DNA of 64,000 nt, taken from assembly GCF_017873605.1 (NCBI RefSeq), contig NZ_JAGGKI010000012.1, positions 124,001-188,000 of the forward strand, written 5' to 3'. This document shows positions 17,657 through 25,292 of this stretch, piece after piece. Both the position numbers and the translations under genes were made by a program. The stretch is from Paenibacillus lactis. Its GTDB lineage: Bacteria > Bacillota > Bacilli > Paenibacillales > Paenibacillaceae. How positions within the stretch are numbered: position 1 is the stretch's first letter; each line of letters begins with the position of its first letter. The notes under the pieces are model-generated. The model was not told where the DNA came from. It saw nothing but the letters and a program-made list of their open reading frames with translations, and made no database searches.

Positions 17657-17823
17657 AAGTGGAAGAACTTGCGCAAAGGGGCGCACCATAAATATCCTTG
17701 TAAGTGCATTCAGAAGGGATTTCGCTCTCTCCAAATTTGTGTTAGGATAGTACATATTAGTACGACCGTTAGCGTCCAAGGTTATTAGCCTGGCGGTCAC
17801 ACCATTAAGGGGGATCTATCGTA

Positions 17824-18330
17824 ATGCCAGCAGACAATCTTCAGAAATTATGTTCGGAGTCCAGAGACAAGTTGAAATCTGCTATTTCGATTATGGAAGC
17901 GTTTTTGAACGAGTATGCTTTACCGCAGCTGGTCGAGGAACGCGATGAAGAGACCGTACATTTTTATAAGGGATTTCTGTCCGATGTTCGTCATCTGCTC
18001 GTATTTTCAGAAGTTTCGTATGAGAAGCTTGGCGTTGTGCAGCGTCGCCCTAATTTTGATGCCGATTTTGCCGAGAAGGCTTTGTATAATGTGTACCACC
18101 GCTGCGTAAACAGCTTTTTTTATCCGGTCAACGAAAGCTACTCCGAAGACGGCCGTTATGCCTACACCGGTCAGGACGCGATTCGTTTCCGGAAGAAGCC
18201 GGTGCGCCCGGCACGCGACGTTATTATGAACATTACGAAGATCTACGAAGAGCTCCGTGACGATCTGGCTTATTACGAGAGTGATTATTTGACGGAGCGC
18301 CGGATGCATTCCGAGAAGAGCCACGCCTAA
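17824..18330 (+). CDS. ypuI: YpuI family protein (DUF3907)
   Basis: A 168-residue soluble, mostly helical protein (AFLNEYALPQLVEER, FYPVNESYSEDGRYAYTG, RPARDVIMNI) matching the YpuI/DUF3907 family of spore-forming Bacillales, whose function is unknown. The SD AAGGGGGATC lies 5-9 bases before the ATG. A GACCG...CGGTC hairpin (about 17763-17797) precedes the SD. A terminator follows at 18393-18441. Confidence 0.85.
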   Translation: MPADNLQKLCSESRDKLKSAISIMEAFLNEYALPQLVEERDEETVHFYKGFLSDVRHLLVFSEVSYEKLGVVQRRPNFDADFAEKALYNVYHRCVNSFFYPVNESYSEDGRYAYTGQDAIRFRKKPVRPARDVIMNITKIYEELRDDLAYYESDYLTERRMHSEKSHA

Positions 18331-18392
18331 ACATAAGATGCTGCAAGCCTGAACGCCATTCCTTGGTTGATGAAGCATCCTTAACCTGACAA

Positions 18393-18441
18393 AGAGCTGC
18401 CCCTATGTAGTTTTTCTACAGCGGGGGACGGCTCTTTTTTT
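18393..18441 (+). terminator. Terminator after ypuI
   Basis: GAGCTGCCCC...CTGTAG-type stem: GAGC-(TG)-CCCC-TATGTAG pairs with CTACAGCGGGGGACGGCTC, loop TTTTT, then T7. It could also act on the minus-strand ORF ending at 18416. Confidence 0.85.
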
Positions 18442-18583
18442 GACCCTTCAGATCAAGCATTGATGCTGATCTTGCTTCGTAATTTTGGATTTCGTCCGCG
18501 GGTAAATTCGCGATGAAATGAATACCTTGACGAAAGCCGAGGCGCCTTCGTCCTGACACCAACTGACAGTCGTAACGGTGCAT
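18416..18583 (-). CDS. Possible small protein, unknown (55 aa)
   Basis: A minus-strand frame starting MHRYDCQLVSGRRRLGFRQG and ending GQKKSRPPL, in an interval without any plus-strand gene. Codon use looks coding-like and composition is protein-like (IHFIANLPADEIQNYE). However, there is no clear SD before the ATG, and the 3' end runs into the ypuI terminator stem. I do not recognise a family. It may be a real small gene with a different start, or chance. Confidence 0.3.
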   Translation of the reverse strand: MHRYDCQLVSGRRRLGFRQGIHFIANLPADEIQNYEARSASMLDLKGQKKSRPPL

Positions 18584-18627
18584 ACCGCCGCTGAACTCAG
18601 GAAAAAATGTTGACGAGGTGATGCTAA

Positions 18628-18852
18628 ATGGCCAACGAAGCCAAACCATTAGTGAAATGCAGTGTAAGCAATTGTCATTATTGGGGAGAACAAAACGTGT
18701 GCAAAGCCGAAATGATCATGATCGAAATTGACCGCCATGCTCACATGAAGCTGAATGAGGAATACGGGGCAGAGGCGTATACGAATGACCACCAGGATGT
18801 TGCGGACAAATCCTCCGAAACCTGCTGCTTGACCTTCAAGCCTCGGGCATAA
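18628..18852 (+). CDS. DUF1540 domain protein
   Basis: A 74-residue protein with four conserved cysteines arranged as VKCSVSNCHYWGEQNVC near the N-terminus and ETCCLTF near the C-terminus, the DUF1540 pattern. This suggests binding of a metal or redox centre. The SD GAGGTGATG precedes the ATG. DUF1540 proteins are common in spore formers and lack an assigned function. Confidence 0.88.
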   Translation: MANEAKPLVKCSVSNCHYWGEQNVCKAEMIMIEIDRHAHMKLNEEYGAEAYTNDHQDVADKSSETCCLTFKPRA

Positions 18853-18947
18853 TGCTTCGGGACTACCGCAGGAATGATCTATGGTCTCATCCTTAAAATT
18901 TGGCAGCTGTCCGCTCTTTAAGATTATTCAATCAGGAGGTGTATGCT

Positions 18948-19310
18948 TTGGATAAGAAACAGGGACGAAACAAGATGAAAGTGGTCAATGGAAAACGAAG
19001 CCGCGTAGATTTTCCGCGCAAGGATCACCGGGAGGAATATGCGGCTGAGGTTGCCCCTCCAAGCGACGTTACCGTCAAGCGCACCGATGATGCCGGCAGG
19101 GAGGCGACTGCCGGCCGGACCGCCGGATATGTCGGGCTCGGGATCGGCATCCTTTCCTTGTTCATGTGGTCTGTTATTTTGGGGCCGATTGCGGCTGTAG
19201 TCGGTTACTACGCTTACAATAAAGGAAGCAGAACGACCGGCGCATGGTCGATCGGTCTTGGCATTCTGGCAACGATCAGTTATTTTATTCTGATTCCGTT
19301 CGCCAGATAA
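18948..19310 (+). CDS. Small membrane protein, DUF4190-like
   Basis: A 120-residue protein with a charged N-terminal half and two predicted membrane helices (VGLGIGILSLFMWSVILGP and AWSIGLGILATISYFILIP). The GxGIxxxxxxxxxxxGxxAxxxGYxA pattern resembles DUF4190. The start is TTG 18948, 6 bases after an excellent SD AGGAGGTG (18934-18941); in-frame ATG 18975 lacks an SD. A terminator follows at 19342-19381. Function unknown. Confidence 0.75.
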   Translation: MDKKQGRNKMKVVNGKRSRVDFPRKDHREEYAAEVAPPSDVTVKRTDDAGREATAGRTAGYVGLGIGILSLFMWSVILGPIAAVVGYYAYNKGSRTTGAWSIGLGILATISYFILIPFAR

Positions 19311-19341
19311 ATCTTAGGCCGCTTAAACAGGAGCAACACTG

Positions 19342-19381
19342 GGCGAATCCATCCGGGAAACAAGGGGATTCGTCTTTTTTT
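19342..19381 (+). terminator. Terminator after the DUF4190-like gene
   Basis: GGCGAATCC pairs with GGATTCGTC, followed by T7. Confidence 0.8.
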
Positions 19382-19467
19382 GTCGAATAGGCCTAGCAGA
19401 TTGTTCCAAAGCCATGGTAGAATAGGACCAGAACATTGAATTTTACGGAGGAAAGTGAGTTAGAACC

Positions 19468-20160
19468 ATGCAAATTGATCCGATTCTCTGGTCGCAGAGC
19501 GCGACCAATGTGCAGCGGATGCACACCGGCTCGGGGGAGGCCGTGTCAGGGTTTAGCGATGTGCTGAGCCAGCTGTTGACGGAGGAGCCGACAACCGTGC
19601 CGCAAGGCCGAACGATAAGCGCGCTGCCGCCCGGCGTGACTTGGGAGGACGGTTTGCTGTGGCAGCAGCTCGGGCCTGTCAGCGAAACGCACGCGGATAT
19701 TGGGACTCAGGATTATTCAATCGAGGATACGGGATCTACCGTCAAGACAAGCTTTGAGGATTTAATCGCCGCGGCAGGGGAACGCTATGGTGTACCGGTC
19801 TCATTGATCAAAGCCGTGATTGACGCGGAGTCCTCCTTCAATCCCGATGCGGTTTCATCGGCCGGCGCCAAAGGATTGATGCAGCTTATGGACGGTACCG
19901 CACGGGGCCTTGGTGTAAGCAATCCGTTCGACCCGGCGCAAAATATTGAGGGCGGCACGAAGTATTTGGCCAATCTGCTTCAGCGTTTCGGCGGGGAGCT
20001 GGCGATGGTGCTGGCCGCCTACAATGCGGGTCCAACCCGAATTGCGGGGCTTGGGGTTTCGAGCGACGAGGAGCTCATGTCCATGCTTCATGTCCTCCCG
20101 AAAGAGACCCAGGCCTACATCGGCAAAGTAATGAATGCACGCACGAAGTATATGGCGTAA
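19468..20160 (+). CDS. Lytic transglycosylase (SLT domain)
   Basis: A 230-residue protein. The C-terminal half is an SLT/lysozyme-like domain: the catalytic Glu lies in AVIDAESSFNPDAVS, followed by GAKGLMQLM, NIEGGTKYLANLL and LAAYNAGPTRI. It would cleave peptidoglycan glycan strands to 1,6-anhydro ends. The N-terminal 90 residues are low in conservation and show no obvious signal peptide, as in B. subtilis YjbJ-like proteins, so its export route is unclear. The SD is GGAGGAAAGTGAG, and a strong terminator follows. Confidence 0.88.
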   Translation: MQIDPILWSQSATNVQRMHTGSGEAVSGFSDVLSQLLTEEPTTVPQGRTISALPPGVTWEDGLLWQQLGPVSETHADIGTQDYSIEDTGSTVKTSFEDLIAAAGERYGVPVSLIKAVIDAESSFNPDAVSSAGAKGLMQLMDGTARGLGVSNPFDPAQNIEGGTKYLANLLQRFGGELAMVLAAYNAGPTRIAGLGVSSDEELMSMLHVLPKETQAYIGKVMNARTKYMA

Positions 20161-20193
20161 CGAAGATGGAATCATCACGCTCGCTCGCTTGAG

Positions 20194-20256
20194 GATCAAA
20201 CGGTAAGCTTAAGGATGTCCGATTCATGGACGGCGGCTTTACCGTTTGATCTTTTT
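20194..20256 (+). terminator. Terminator after the lytic transglycosylase
   Basis: A perfect 13-bp stem, GATCAAACGGTAA with TTACCGTTTGATC, then TTTTT. The loop is long (about 32 bases). Confidence 0.8.
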
Positions 20257-20315
20257 GTGTAAATATAAAAGTCTGGGTTACAATGAATTGCCGTTAGTGG
20301 GTATGGAAAGGGGAT

Positions 20316-21482
20316 ATGACCTTGATATATTGGGATCACGCCGCTACGACGCCTCCATTGGAGCAGGTGGTGGATACGATGTCCGAGATTATGAAGATGC
20401 ATTACGCGAACCCGTCAGCCCTTCATCGCTCAGGCGAGGCCGCCGGGAAGCTTCTGAAGCGCGCAAGAGAGGTGTGTGCGGCCGCGCTGCAGGTGCAGCC
20501 CGGTGAGATCGTCCTGACTTCGGGGGCAACGGAAAGCAACAATATGGCGATTAAGGGTGCAGCGATGAAGTATCGCAGCAGAGGACAGCATATCATTACG
20601 ACAGGAACCGAGCATCCCTCCGTATACGAATGCTGCAAGCAGCTCGAATCTCTGGGCTGGGAGGTTACCTATCTGCCGGTGGATGCGGAGGGCATTGTCG
20701 ATCTGGCTGCGCTGGCGGCAGCCATACGGAAAGATACGGTGCTTGTAAGCATCATGCATGTCAACAACGAAATGGGAGCCATCTCCCCGCTTGCCGATAT
20801 CGGCCGGATCGTGAAGGAGCGGAATCCGCGAACATTGCTGCATGTGGACGGCGTTCAAGGCTTCGGAAAGCTCCCGGTTGAGCTGTCCGCATGGCAGGCT
20901 GACCTGTACAGCTTGTCCGCACATAAATTCAACGGTCCAAGAGGAATGGGCCTGCTGTACGTAAAACAGGGTGTACAGCTGTTTCCGATTCTGTCGGGCG
21001 GATCGCAAGAAAGCGGCCACCGGGCCGGTACCGAAAATGTTGCCGGTGCCGTCGCGATGTCCAAGGCGATGCGACTTGCACAGGAGGGCCAGCCTGAATT
21101 GCATGCCCGCTTGACCGAAATCAGGGATATCCTGCTTCGCGAAATTCGCCAAATCCCGGGACTGGAGCTGAACAGCAGCGAACGGAGCGCGCCGCATATC
21201 GTTCATTTCTCCTGTCCGGGATTGAAGCCGGAAGTGATGGTGCATGCCTTGGAAGAGCTCGGGATGCTCGTGTCGACCAAGTCGGCATGCTCCTCCAAAT
21301 TAAGCGAGCCGAGCCGGGTGCTGCTCGCCATGGGCAAGGATGCGGCCCATGCATCCTCGGGTATCCGCATCAGCCTCGGCAAGGAGCATCAGCCTGAGGA
21401 TGCGGCTTCTTTGGCGCAGGCGCTCCGCGTGGTGTGCGGCAAGCTGCGCCCGATTATGGAAAGAGAGGGACAACGAGAATGA
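20316..21482 (+). CDS. Cysteine desulfurase, NifS/IscS family (ThiI partner)
   Basis: A 388-residue PLP enzyme. The Schiff-base Lys lies in SLSAHKFNGPRGMG and the catalytic Cys in STKSACSSKL. It removes sulfur from cysteine as an enzyme persulfide. The adjacent overlapping thiI gene (ATGA junction) indicates that it feeds tRNA 4-thiouridine synthesis, like B. subtilis NifZ-ThiI, rather than general Fe-S assembly; this partner assignment is inferred from context. Start ATG 20316 or TTG 20322 are both possible after the SD AAAGGGG. Confidence 0.93.
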   Translation: MTLIYWDHAATTPPLEQVVDTMSEIMKMHYANPSALHRSGEAAGKLLKRAREVCAAALQVQPGEIVLTSGATESNNMAIKGAAMKYRSRGQHIITTGTEHPSVYECCKQLESLGWEVTYLPVDAEGIVDLAALAAAIRKDTVLVSIMHVNNEMGAISPLADIGRIVKERNPRTLLHVDGVQGFGKLPVELSAWQADLYSLSAHKFNGPRGMGLLYVKQGVQLFPILSGGSQESGHRAGTENVAGAVAMSKAMRLAQEGQPELHARLTEIRDILLREIRQIPGLELNSSERSAPHIVHFSCPGLKPEVMVHALEELGMLVSTKSACSSKLSEPSRVLLAMGKDAAHASSGIRISLGKEHQPEDAASLAQALRVVCGKLRPIMEREGQRE

Positions 21483-22717
21483 CATACGATATGCTGCTGC
21501 TTCGCTTCGGCGAATTTACGTTAAAAGGAAAAAACCGCAGCCGGTTCGAGAGATCGGTGCATAACCATATCAAGAGCGTGCTGCGGCCGTTTCCCAAGGC
21601 GAACATCATTAAGGAATACGGCAGGTTGTACGTGGAACTGAACGGGGAGTCCCCAGAGGCGCTTGCCGGAGCGCTTAAGAAGGTATTCGGCCTCGTATCG
21701 ATCAGCCCCGTCCGAGTATGCCCCTCCGAGCTGGACAGCATTATCAAGACCGCTGTTGAATTTGTAGGGCAGAAGGTATTGACGAAGGAGACAACCTTTA
21801 AAGTGACCGCCAGACGGGTGTGGAAGCCATTCCCCCACTCCTCCCAGGAGATGAATCATCTGGTCGGCTCCCCGCTGCTGCGGGCCTACCCTCAGTTGAA
21901 GGTTCAGGTCAAGAATCCGGAGATCGAGCTACGGATTGAGATTCGGCAAGAAAGAACCTATCTGTTCTATGAGGTGATCCCGGGTGTCGGCGGATTTCCG
22001 CTCGGAACGAACGGCAAAGCGATGCTGCTCTTGTCCGGCGGAATCGACAGTCCGGTGGCCGGTTGGGAGGCAATGCGCCGAGGGCTTGAAATTCAGTGCG
22101 TTCATTTTTACAGCTACCCTTACACAAGCCAACTCGCCAAGGAGAAAGTCATGGAATTGACCAGGATTTTATCCGGGTATGCCGGCAGGCTGAAGCTCCA
22201 TCTCGTTCCGTTTACGGATGTGCAGACGTCCTTCGTCGGGATCGGGCAGGATAATCTGATCATCACCCTCATGCGCAGGGCCATGCTGAGAATAGCGACC
22301 ACCCTTGCAGAGAAGGAGGGGGCGCTTGCGATTGTTACCGGGGACAGCCTGGGCCAGGTAGCGAGCCAGACGCTGGCGAGCATGAACGTCATCGGCCGGG
22401 CGACCGACCTGCCGATTCTGCGTCCGCTTGTTACATCCGATAAGAACGAGATTATTCGGACGGCGATTGATATCGGCACATATGAAACGTCCATTCTTCC
22501 TTATGAGGACTGCTGTACGCTGTTTGTTCCCAAATCCCCGACAACCAATCCGAACCTGCATGTCGTGGAGAGAGTGGAGGCATCGTTAGAGCATATGGCT
22601 GCAAGAATTGAGGCGGCCGTGGCCGGAACCGAGACGCTGATCATTAAACCTGACACGAACATCAGCGCCGGTTCTTCGAATGATGACGGGGCGGTTGTTA
22701 ACGAGGACTGGTTCTAG
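21479..22717 (+). CDS. thiI: tRNA 4-thiouridine synthase ThiI
   Basis: A 412-residue ThiI with ferredoxin-like and THUMP domains in the N-terminal half and a PP-loop ATPase motif (LLLSGGIDSPVAGW). The E. coli C-terminal rhodanese domain is absent, as normal for Bacilli. It adenylates U8 of tRNA and transfers sulfur. The ATG overlaps the desulfurase stop (ATGA), so the upstream in-frame start at 21434 is rejected. A bidirectional terminator follows. Confidence 0.95.
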   Translation: MTYDMLLLRFGEFTLKGKNRSRFERSVHNHIKSVLRPFPKANIIKEYGRLYVELNGESPEALAGALKKVFGLVSISPVRVCPSELDSIIKTAVEFVGQKVLTKETTFKVTARRVWKPFPHSSQEMNHLVGSPLLRAYPQLKVQVKNPEIELRIEIRQERTYLFYEVIPGVGGFPLGTNGKAMLLLSGGIDSPVAGWEAMRRGLEIQCVHFYSYPYTSQLAKEKVMELTRILSGYAGRLKLHLVPFTDVQTSFVGIGQDNLIITLMRRAMLRIATTLAEKEGALAIVTGDSLGQVASQTLASMNVIGRATDLPILRPLVTSDKNEIIRTAIDIGTYETSILPYEDCCTLFVPKSPTTNPNLHVVERVEASLEHMAARIEAAVAGTETLIIKPDTNISAGSSNDDGAVVNEDWF

Positions 22718-22807
22718 GGCTGCAGGTGGTTTTGTGTTTCAGCAGCTCAGCTGTTGGAGTCAGCATGGTTATCATGGGGACCGCTGCGGGCTCCCGCCAC
22801 ATATACG

Positions 22808-22853
22808 AAAAAAAGCAAGCGGCTAAGGCCTTCCTTGGCTGCTTGCTTTTTTT
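22808..22853 (+). terminator. Bidirectional terminator between thiI and terC
   Basis: AAAAAAAGCAAGC pairs with GCTTGCTTTTTTT; the A-tract on one side and T-tract on the other suit both convergent genes. Confidence 0.88.
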
Positions 22854-22921
22854 GACTTTGGAGGGTTTTTGGCCACCGTGGGTTTAAACTTCTGTAAGGT
22901 CGCCTCTTCTGCAACCGAAAA

Positions 22922-23608
22922 CTAGGACATCGTTGACGATTGCCGTTGCTGCGACTTTTTCTTCAGATGGCCTGCCGTAAGCACTCCAACGATAATGAGG
23001 GCAATGAACAGATATTTGATGATCTGATGGCCTTCAAAATAAGCATGGAAGTGCTTCTCGTCGGTAATCATGGACGAAGCCGTGTAGGCGAGTACGGCCG
23101 AGCCGAGGTAAATAATCCATGGAAAACGGTTGATCAGTTTAATAAAAAGGGTACTGCCCCATACCACGATCGGTACGCTGATCAACAGCCCGATCGTAAC
23201 CAGCACCATATTGTGCTTGGAAGCGCCCGCTACAGCGATGACGTTGTCCAGACCCATGGCGGCATCCGCCACGATGATGGTGCGTATGGCAGAGCCCAGG
23301 CTTTTTCCTGCCTTAATATCGTTATGGTCGCTGTTATCATCGGTCAGCAGCTTGTACGCAATGCCGATCAAAAGAATGCCCCCAACCAGCAGGAGCCAAG
23401 GAATATTGAGCAGCCAGACAACGAGAATGGTGGCTATAATCCGGAGCACGACGGCTCCGCCCGTTCCGTATATGATCGCCTTCTTCTGGGTGGTCGGCGG
23501 AAGATTCCTTGCCGCGAGCCCAATGACGATGGCGTTGTCTCCGGCTAGAATGAGATCGAGAAAAACGATGTTGATTAGGGCCAGAAAAAATTCGGCGGTG
23601 GTTTCCAT
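22922..23608 (-). CDS. TerC family integral membrane protein
   Basis: A 228-residue TerC protein with about seven hydrophobic helices and the signature acidic/polar motifs LDLILAGDNAIVIGLA and AMGLDNVIAVAG. TerC proteins of Bacilli are linked to metal (Mn) efflux at the membrane and to metalation of secreted proteins. The start is ATG at 23608 with SD GAGGAG; the frame extends further upstream without an SD. It is transcribed divergently from a second terC-like gene from its own TTGCAC-N17-TATAAT promoter. Confidence 0.9.
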   Translation of the reverse strand: METTAEFFLALINIVFLDLILAGDNAIVIGLAARNLPPTTQKKAIIYGTGGAVVLRIIATILVVWLLNIPWLLLVGGILLIGIAYKLLTDDNSDHNDIKAGKSLGSAIRTIIVADAAMGLDNVIAVAGASKHNMVLVTIGLLISVPIVVWGSTLFIKLINRFPWIIYLGSAVLAYTASSMITDEKHFHAYFEGHQIIKYLFIALIIVGVLTAGHLKKKSQQRQSSTMS

Positions 23609-23658
23609 GAATGTCACTCCTCTTCGTATACGGTTCCACAATAACAGAAAGCCGATTC

Positions 23659-23687
23659 ATTATATGCCTATTTTTCCGGTTGTGCAA
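23659..23687 (-). promoter_or_regulatory. SigA promoter of the minus-strand terC
   Basis: Minus-strand TTGCAC (23687-23682), a 17-base spacer and TATAAT (23664-23659). Confidence 0.7.
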
Positions 23688-23738
23688 GCATAGCCTGGCC
23701 ACCTGACTCATATGTGTTAGAGTGGGGGTGTGACATGC

Positions 23739-24404
23739 ATGGAGACGATGCTTCTGCTTGGACAAATTCTAATGATCAATCTGGTATTAAGCGGCGACAA
23801 CGCACTGGTTATAGCCATGGCCAGCAAGGATCTTCCCGATAAACACCGCAAGCGGGCCGTATGGATCGGAACCGTTGCGGCTGTCCTGATGAGATGCGTG
23901 CTGACCCTGGCAGCGGTATTGCTGCTGAAGATCCCCTTTCTGCAGGCTGGAGGCGCCCTGCTCCTCGTTTGGATCGCTATCAAGCTGATGGCCCCTAAAA
24001 CGGACGATGACGTTTCGATATCCGTTTCGCTTACGCTCTGGTCGGCAATCAATACGATCCTGGTAGCTGATTTTGTGATGAGCCTGGACAATGTGCTCGC
24101 GATTGCCGGTTTGGCTAACGGCGATTTGGCATTGATCGCGATCGGCATATTACTGAGTATTCCAATCGTGGTTTGGGGGAGCGGCTTGATTTCTTCGATG
24201 CTTCATAAGTTTCCGCTCCTGCTGTATATCGGGGCAGGGATATTGGCTTTTACCGCAGGGGAAATGCTGACGCAGGACGCGCGTGTCGGCTTGCTGCTCG
24301 CCTACTGGCTGCCGCACGGCCACAACCTGATCCCGATATTTCTTGCGGGCGCCGTCATCCTGATCGGCGGTATGCAGACAATGGGCAAGAGGCATAGAGC
24401 CTAG
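23739..24404 (+). CDS. TerC family integral membrane protein (second copy)
   Basis: A 221-residue TerC-type protein with NLVLSGDNALVIAMA and FVMSLDNVLAIAGLA, the same two motifs as its divergent neighbour but clearly different sequence elsewhere. It is therefore a distinct paralogue rather than a recent duplication. Multi-helix membrane protein, probably metal-related. The start is ATG 23739 with GGGGGTG upstream; the GTG at 23730 is a less likely alternative. A terminator follows at 24452-24494. Confidence 0.9.
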   Translation: METMLLLGQILMINLVLSGDNALVIAMASKDLPDKHRKRAVWIGTVAAVLMRCVLTLAAVLLLKIPFLQAGGALLLVWIAIKLMAPKTDDDVSISVSLTLWSAINTILVADFVMSLDNVLAIAGLANGDLALIAIGILLSIPIVVWGSGLISSMLHKFPLLLYIGAGILAFTAGEMLTQDARVGLLLAYWLPHGHNLIPIFLAGAVILIGGMQTMGKRHRA

Positions 24405-24451
24405 CGTTGGTGGATGTAAAGGTTGAATCGGCTTGCGAAAGCACGAATAAC

Positions 24452-24494
24452 GATGGGTGACGGGTCCGGTAATGGACCGTCATCCATTTTTTTG
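24452..24494 (+). terminator. Terminator after the second terC
   Basis: ATGGGTGACGGGTCC pairs with GGACCGTCATCCAT, followed by T7. Confidence 0.88.
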
Positions 24495-24641
24495 TTGAAA
24501 ACCGCGAATCTGGTTAATATTTAAATGGAACAAGCTCGGGATATAGTTTTTTTTGTCGGTTTGGGCTAAAATTAACGTATCGAACGACTAATAAAACACG
24601 CTGATGTAATGAATGATACATACTGAAGAGAGGGTGATCAG

Positions 24642-25154
24642 ATGTCCTCAAGAAAAGATTTGGCGCTGGGCTTGTTCATCGTCGGGGCCGGAGTTGTCAT
24701 ATTCCTTGGAAAACTCGGCGTATTCGGCTTTCTAGGCCGAACGTTATGGCCGCTGATCGTGCTGCTGCCGGGCATATTTCTGCATTTTCTGTATTTCAGC
24801 CGCCGTGCGACGGCCGGCATTCTTATTCCAGGCGGGATCTTGACCGTATATGGTCTGCTGTTCCTGATCTGCAACTTTGCAGGATGGGGGCTCATGTCAT
24901 CCTTGTGGCCGATCTTGATTTTGGGCGTAGGGGTCGGCTTGTTTGAATATTATTTGTTTGAAATTCCGCGGCCGGGAGGAGCGCTTCCGATTGCGCTCGG
25001 ACTAACCGCGCTGTCTGTGCTTATCCTCTTCTTTACATGGCTGTCGTCTGCGGCACTCTACATTATCGCATTTTTGTTGATTGCTTCAGGCGTATGGATG
25101 ATTGTCAGGCGGAATAGCTCGGGACGAAACAATAAGTGGAGTCGGGGATGGTAA
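24642..25154 (+). CDS. LiaF/LiaI-like multi-pass membrane protein
   Basis: A 170-residue protein, almost wholly hydrophobic, with about six predicted helices and a basic C-terminus (VRRNSSGRNNKWSRGW). Segments such as LWPLIVLLPGIFLHF and LWPILILGVGVGLFEY match the repeated LWPxxLIxxG pattern of LiaI/LiaF-type transmembrane regions. The SD GAGGGTGATC precedes the ATG. No two-component genes lie nearby, so a stress-sensing role is not supported by context. A possible promoter is TTGAAA-N17-TATTTA at 24495-24523. Confidence 0.6.
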   Translation: MSSRKDLALGLFIVGAGVVIFLGKLGVFGFLGRTLWPLIVLLPGIFLHFLYFSRRATAGILIPGGILTVYGLLFLICNFAGWGLMSSLWPILILGVGVGLFEYYLFEIPRPGGALPIALGLTALSVLILFFTWLSSAALYIIAFLLIASGVWMIVRRNSSGRNNKWSRGW

Positions 25155-25181
25155 GTATTATTGGAAGTTTTCTGAAAAGAC

Positions 25182-25209
25182 TTGATTTCACCATTCGTTT
25201 CCCTATATT
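25182..25209 (+). promoter_or_regulatory. Promoter of typA
   Basis: TTGATT (25182-25187), a 16-base spacer and TATATT (25204-25209). The roughly 77-base leader contains a hairpin AAGCGTCGG...CCGGCGCTT followed by TTCTTTG, which resembles a weak terminator or attenuator. Confidence 0.55.
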
Positions 25210-25292
25210 ATTAGGAGTATGTTGAAGCGTCGGCATGTCGTCCGGCGCTTTCTTTGTGGCTCATTCGAACAGAAGGGATTTGAGATACATTT

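Noticed and set aside
23609..23738. yybP-ykoY manganese riboswitch before terC genes
   Set aside because: The interval is only 130 bases shared by two divergent genes and shows none of the expected paired elements.
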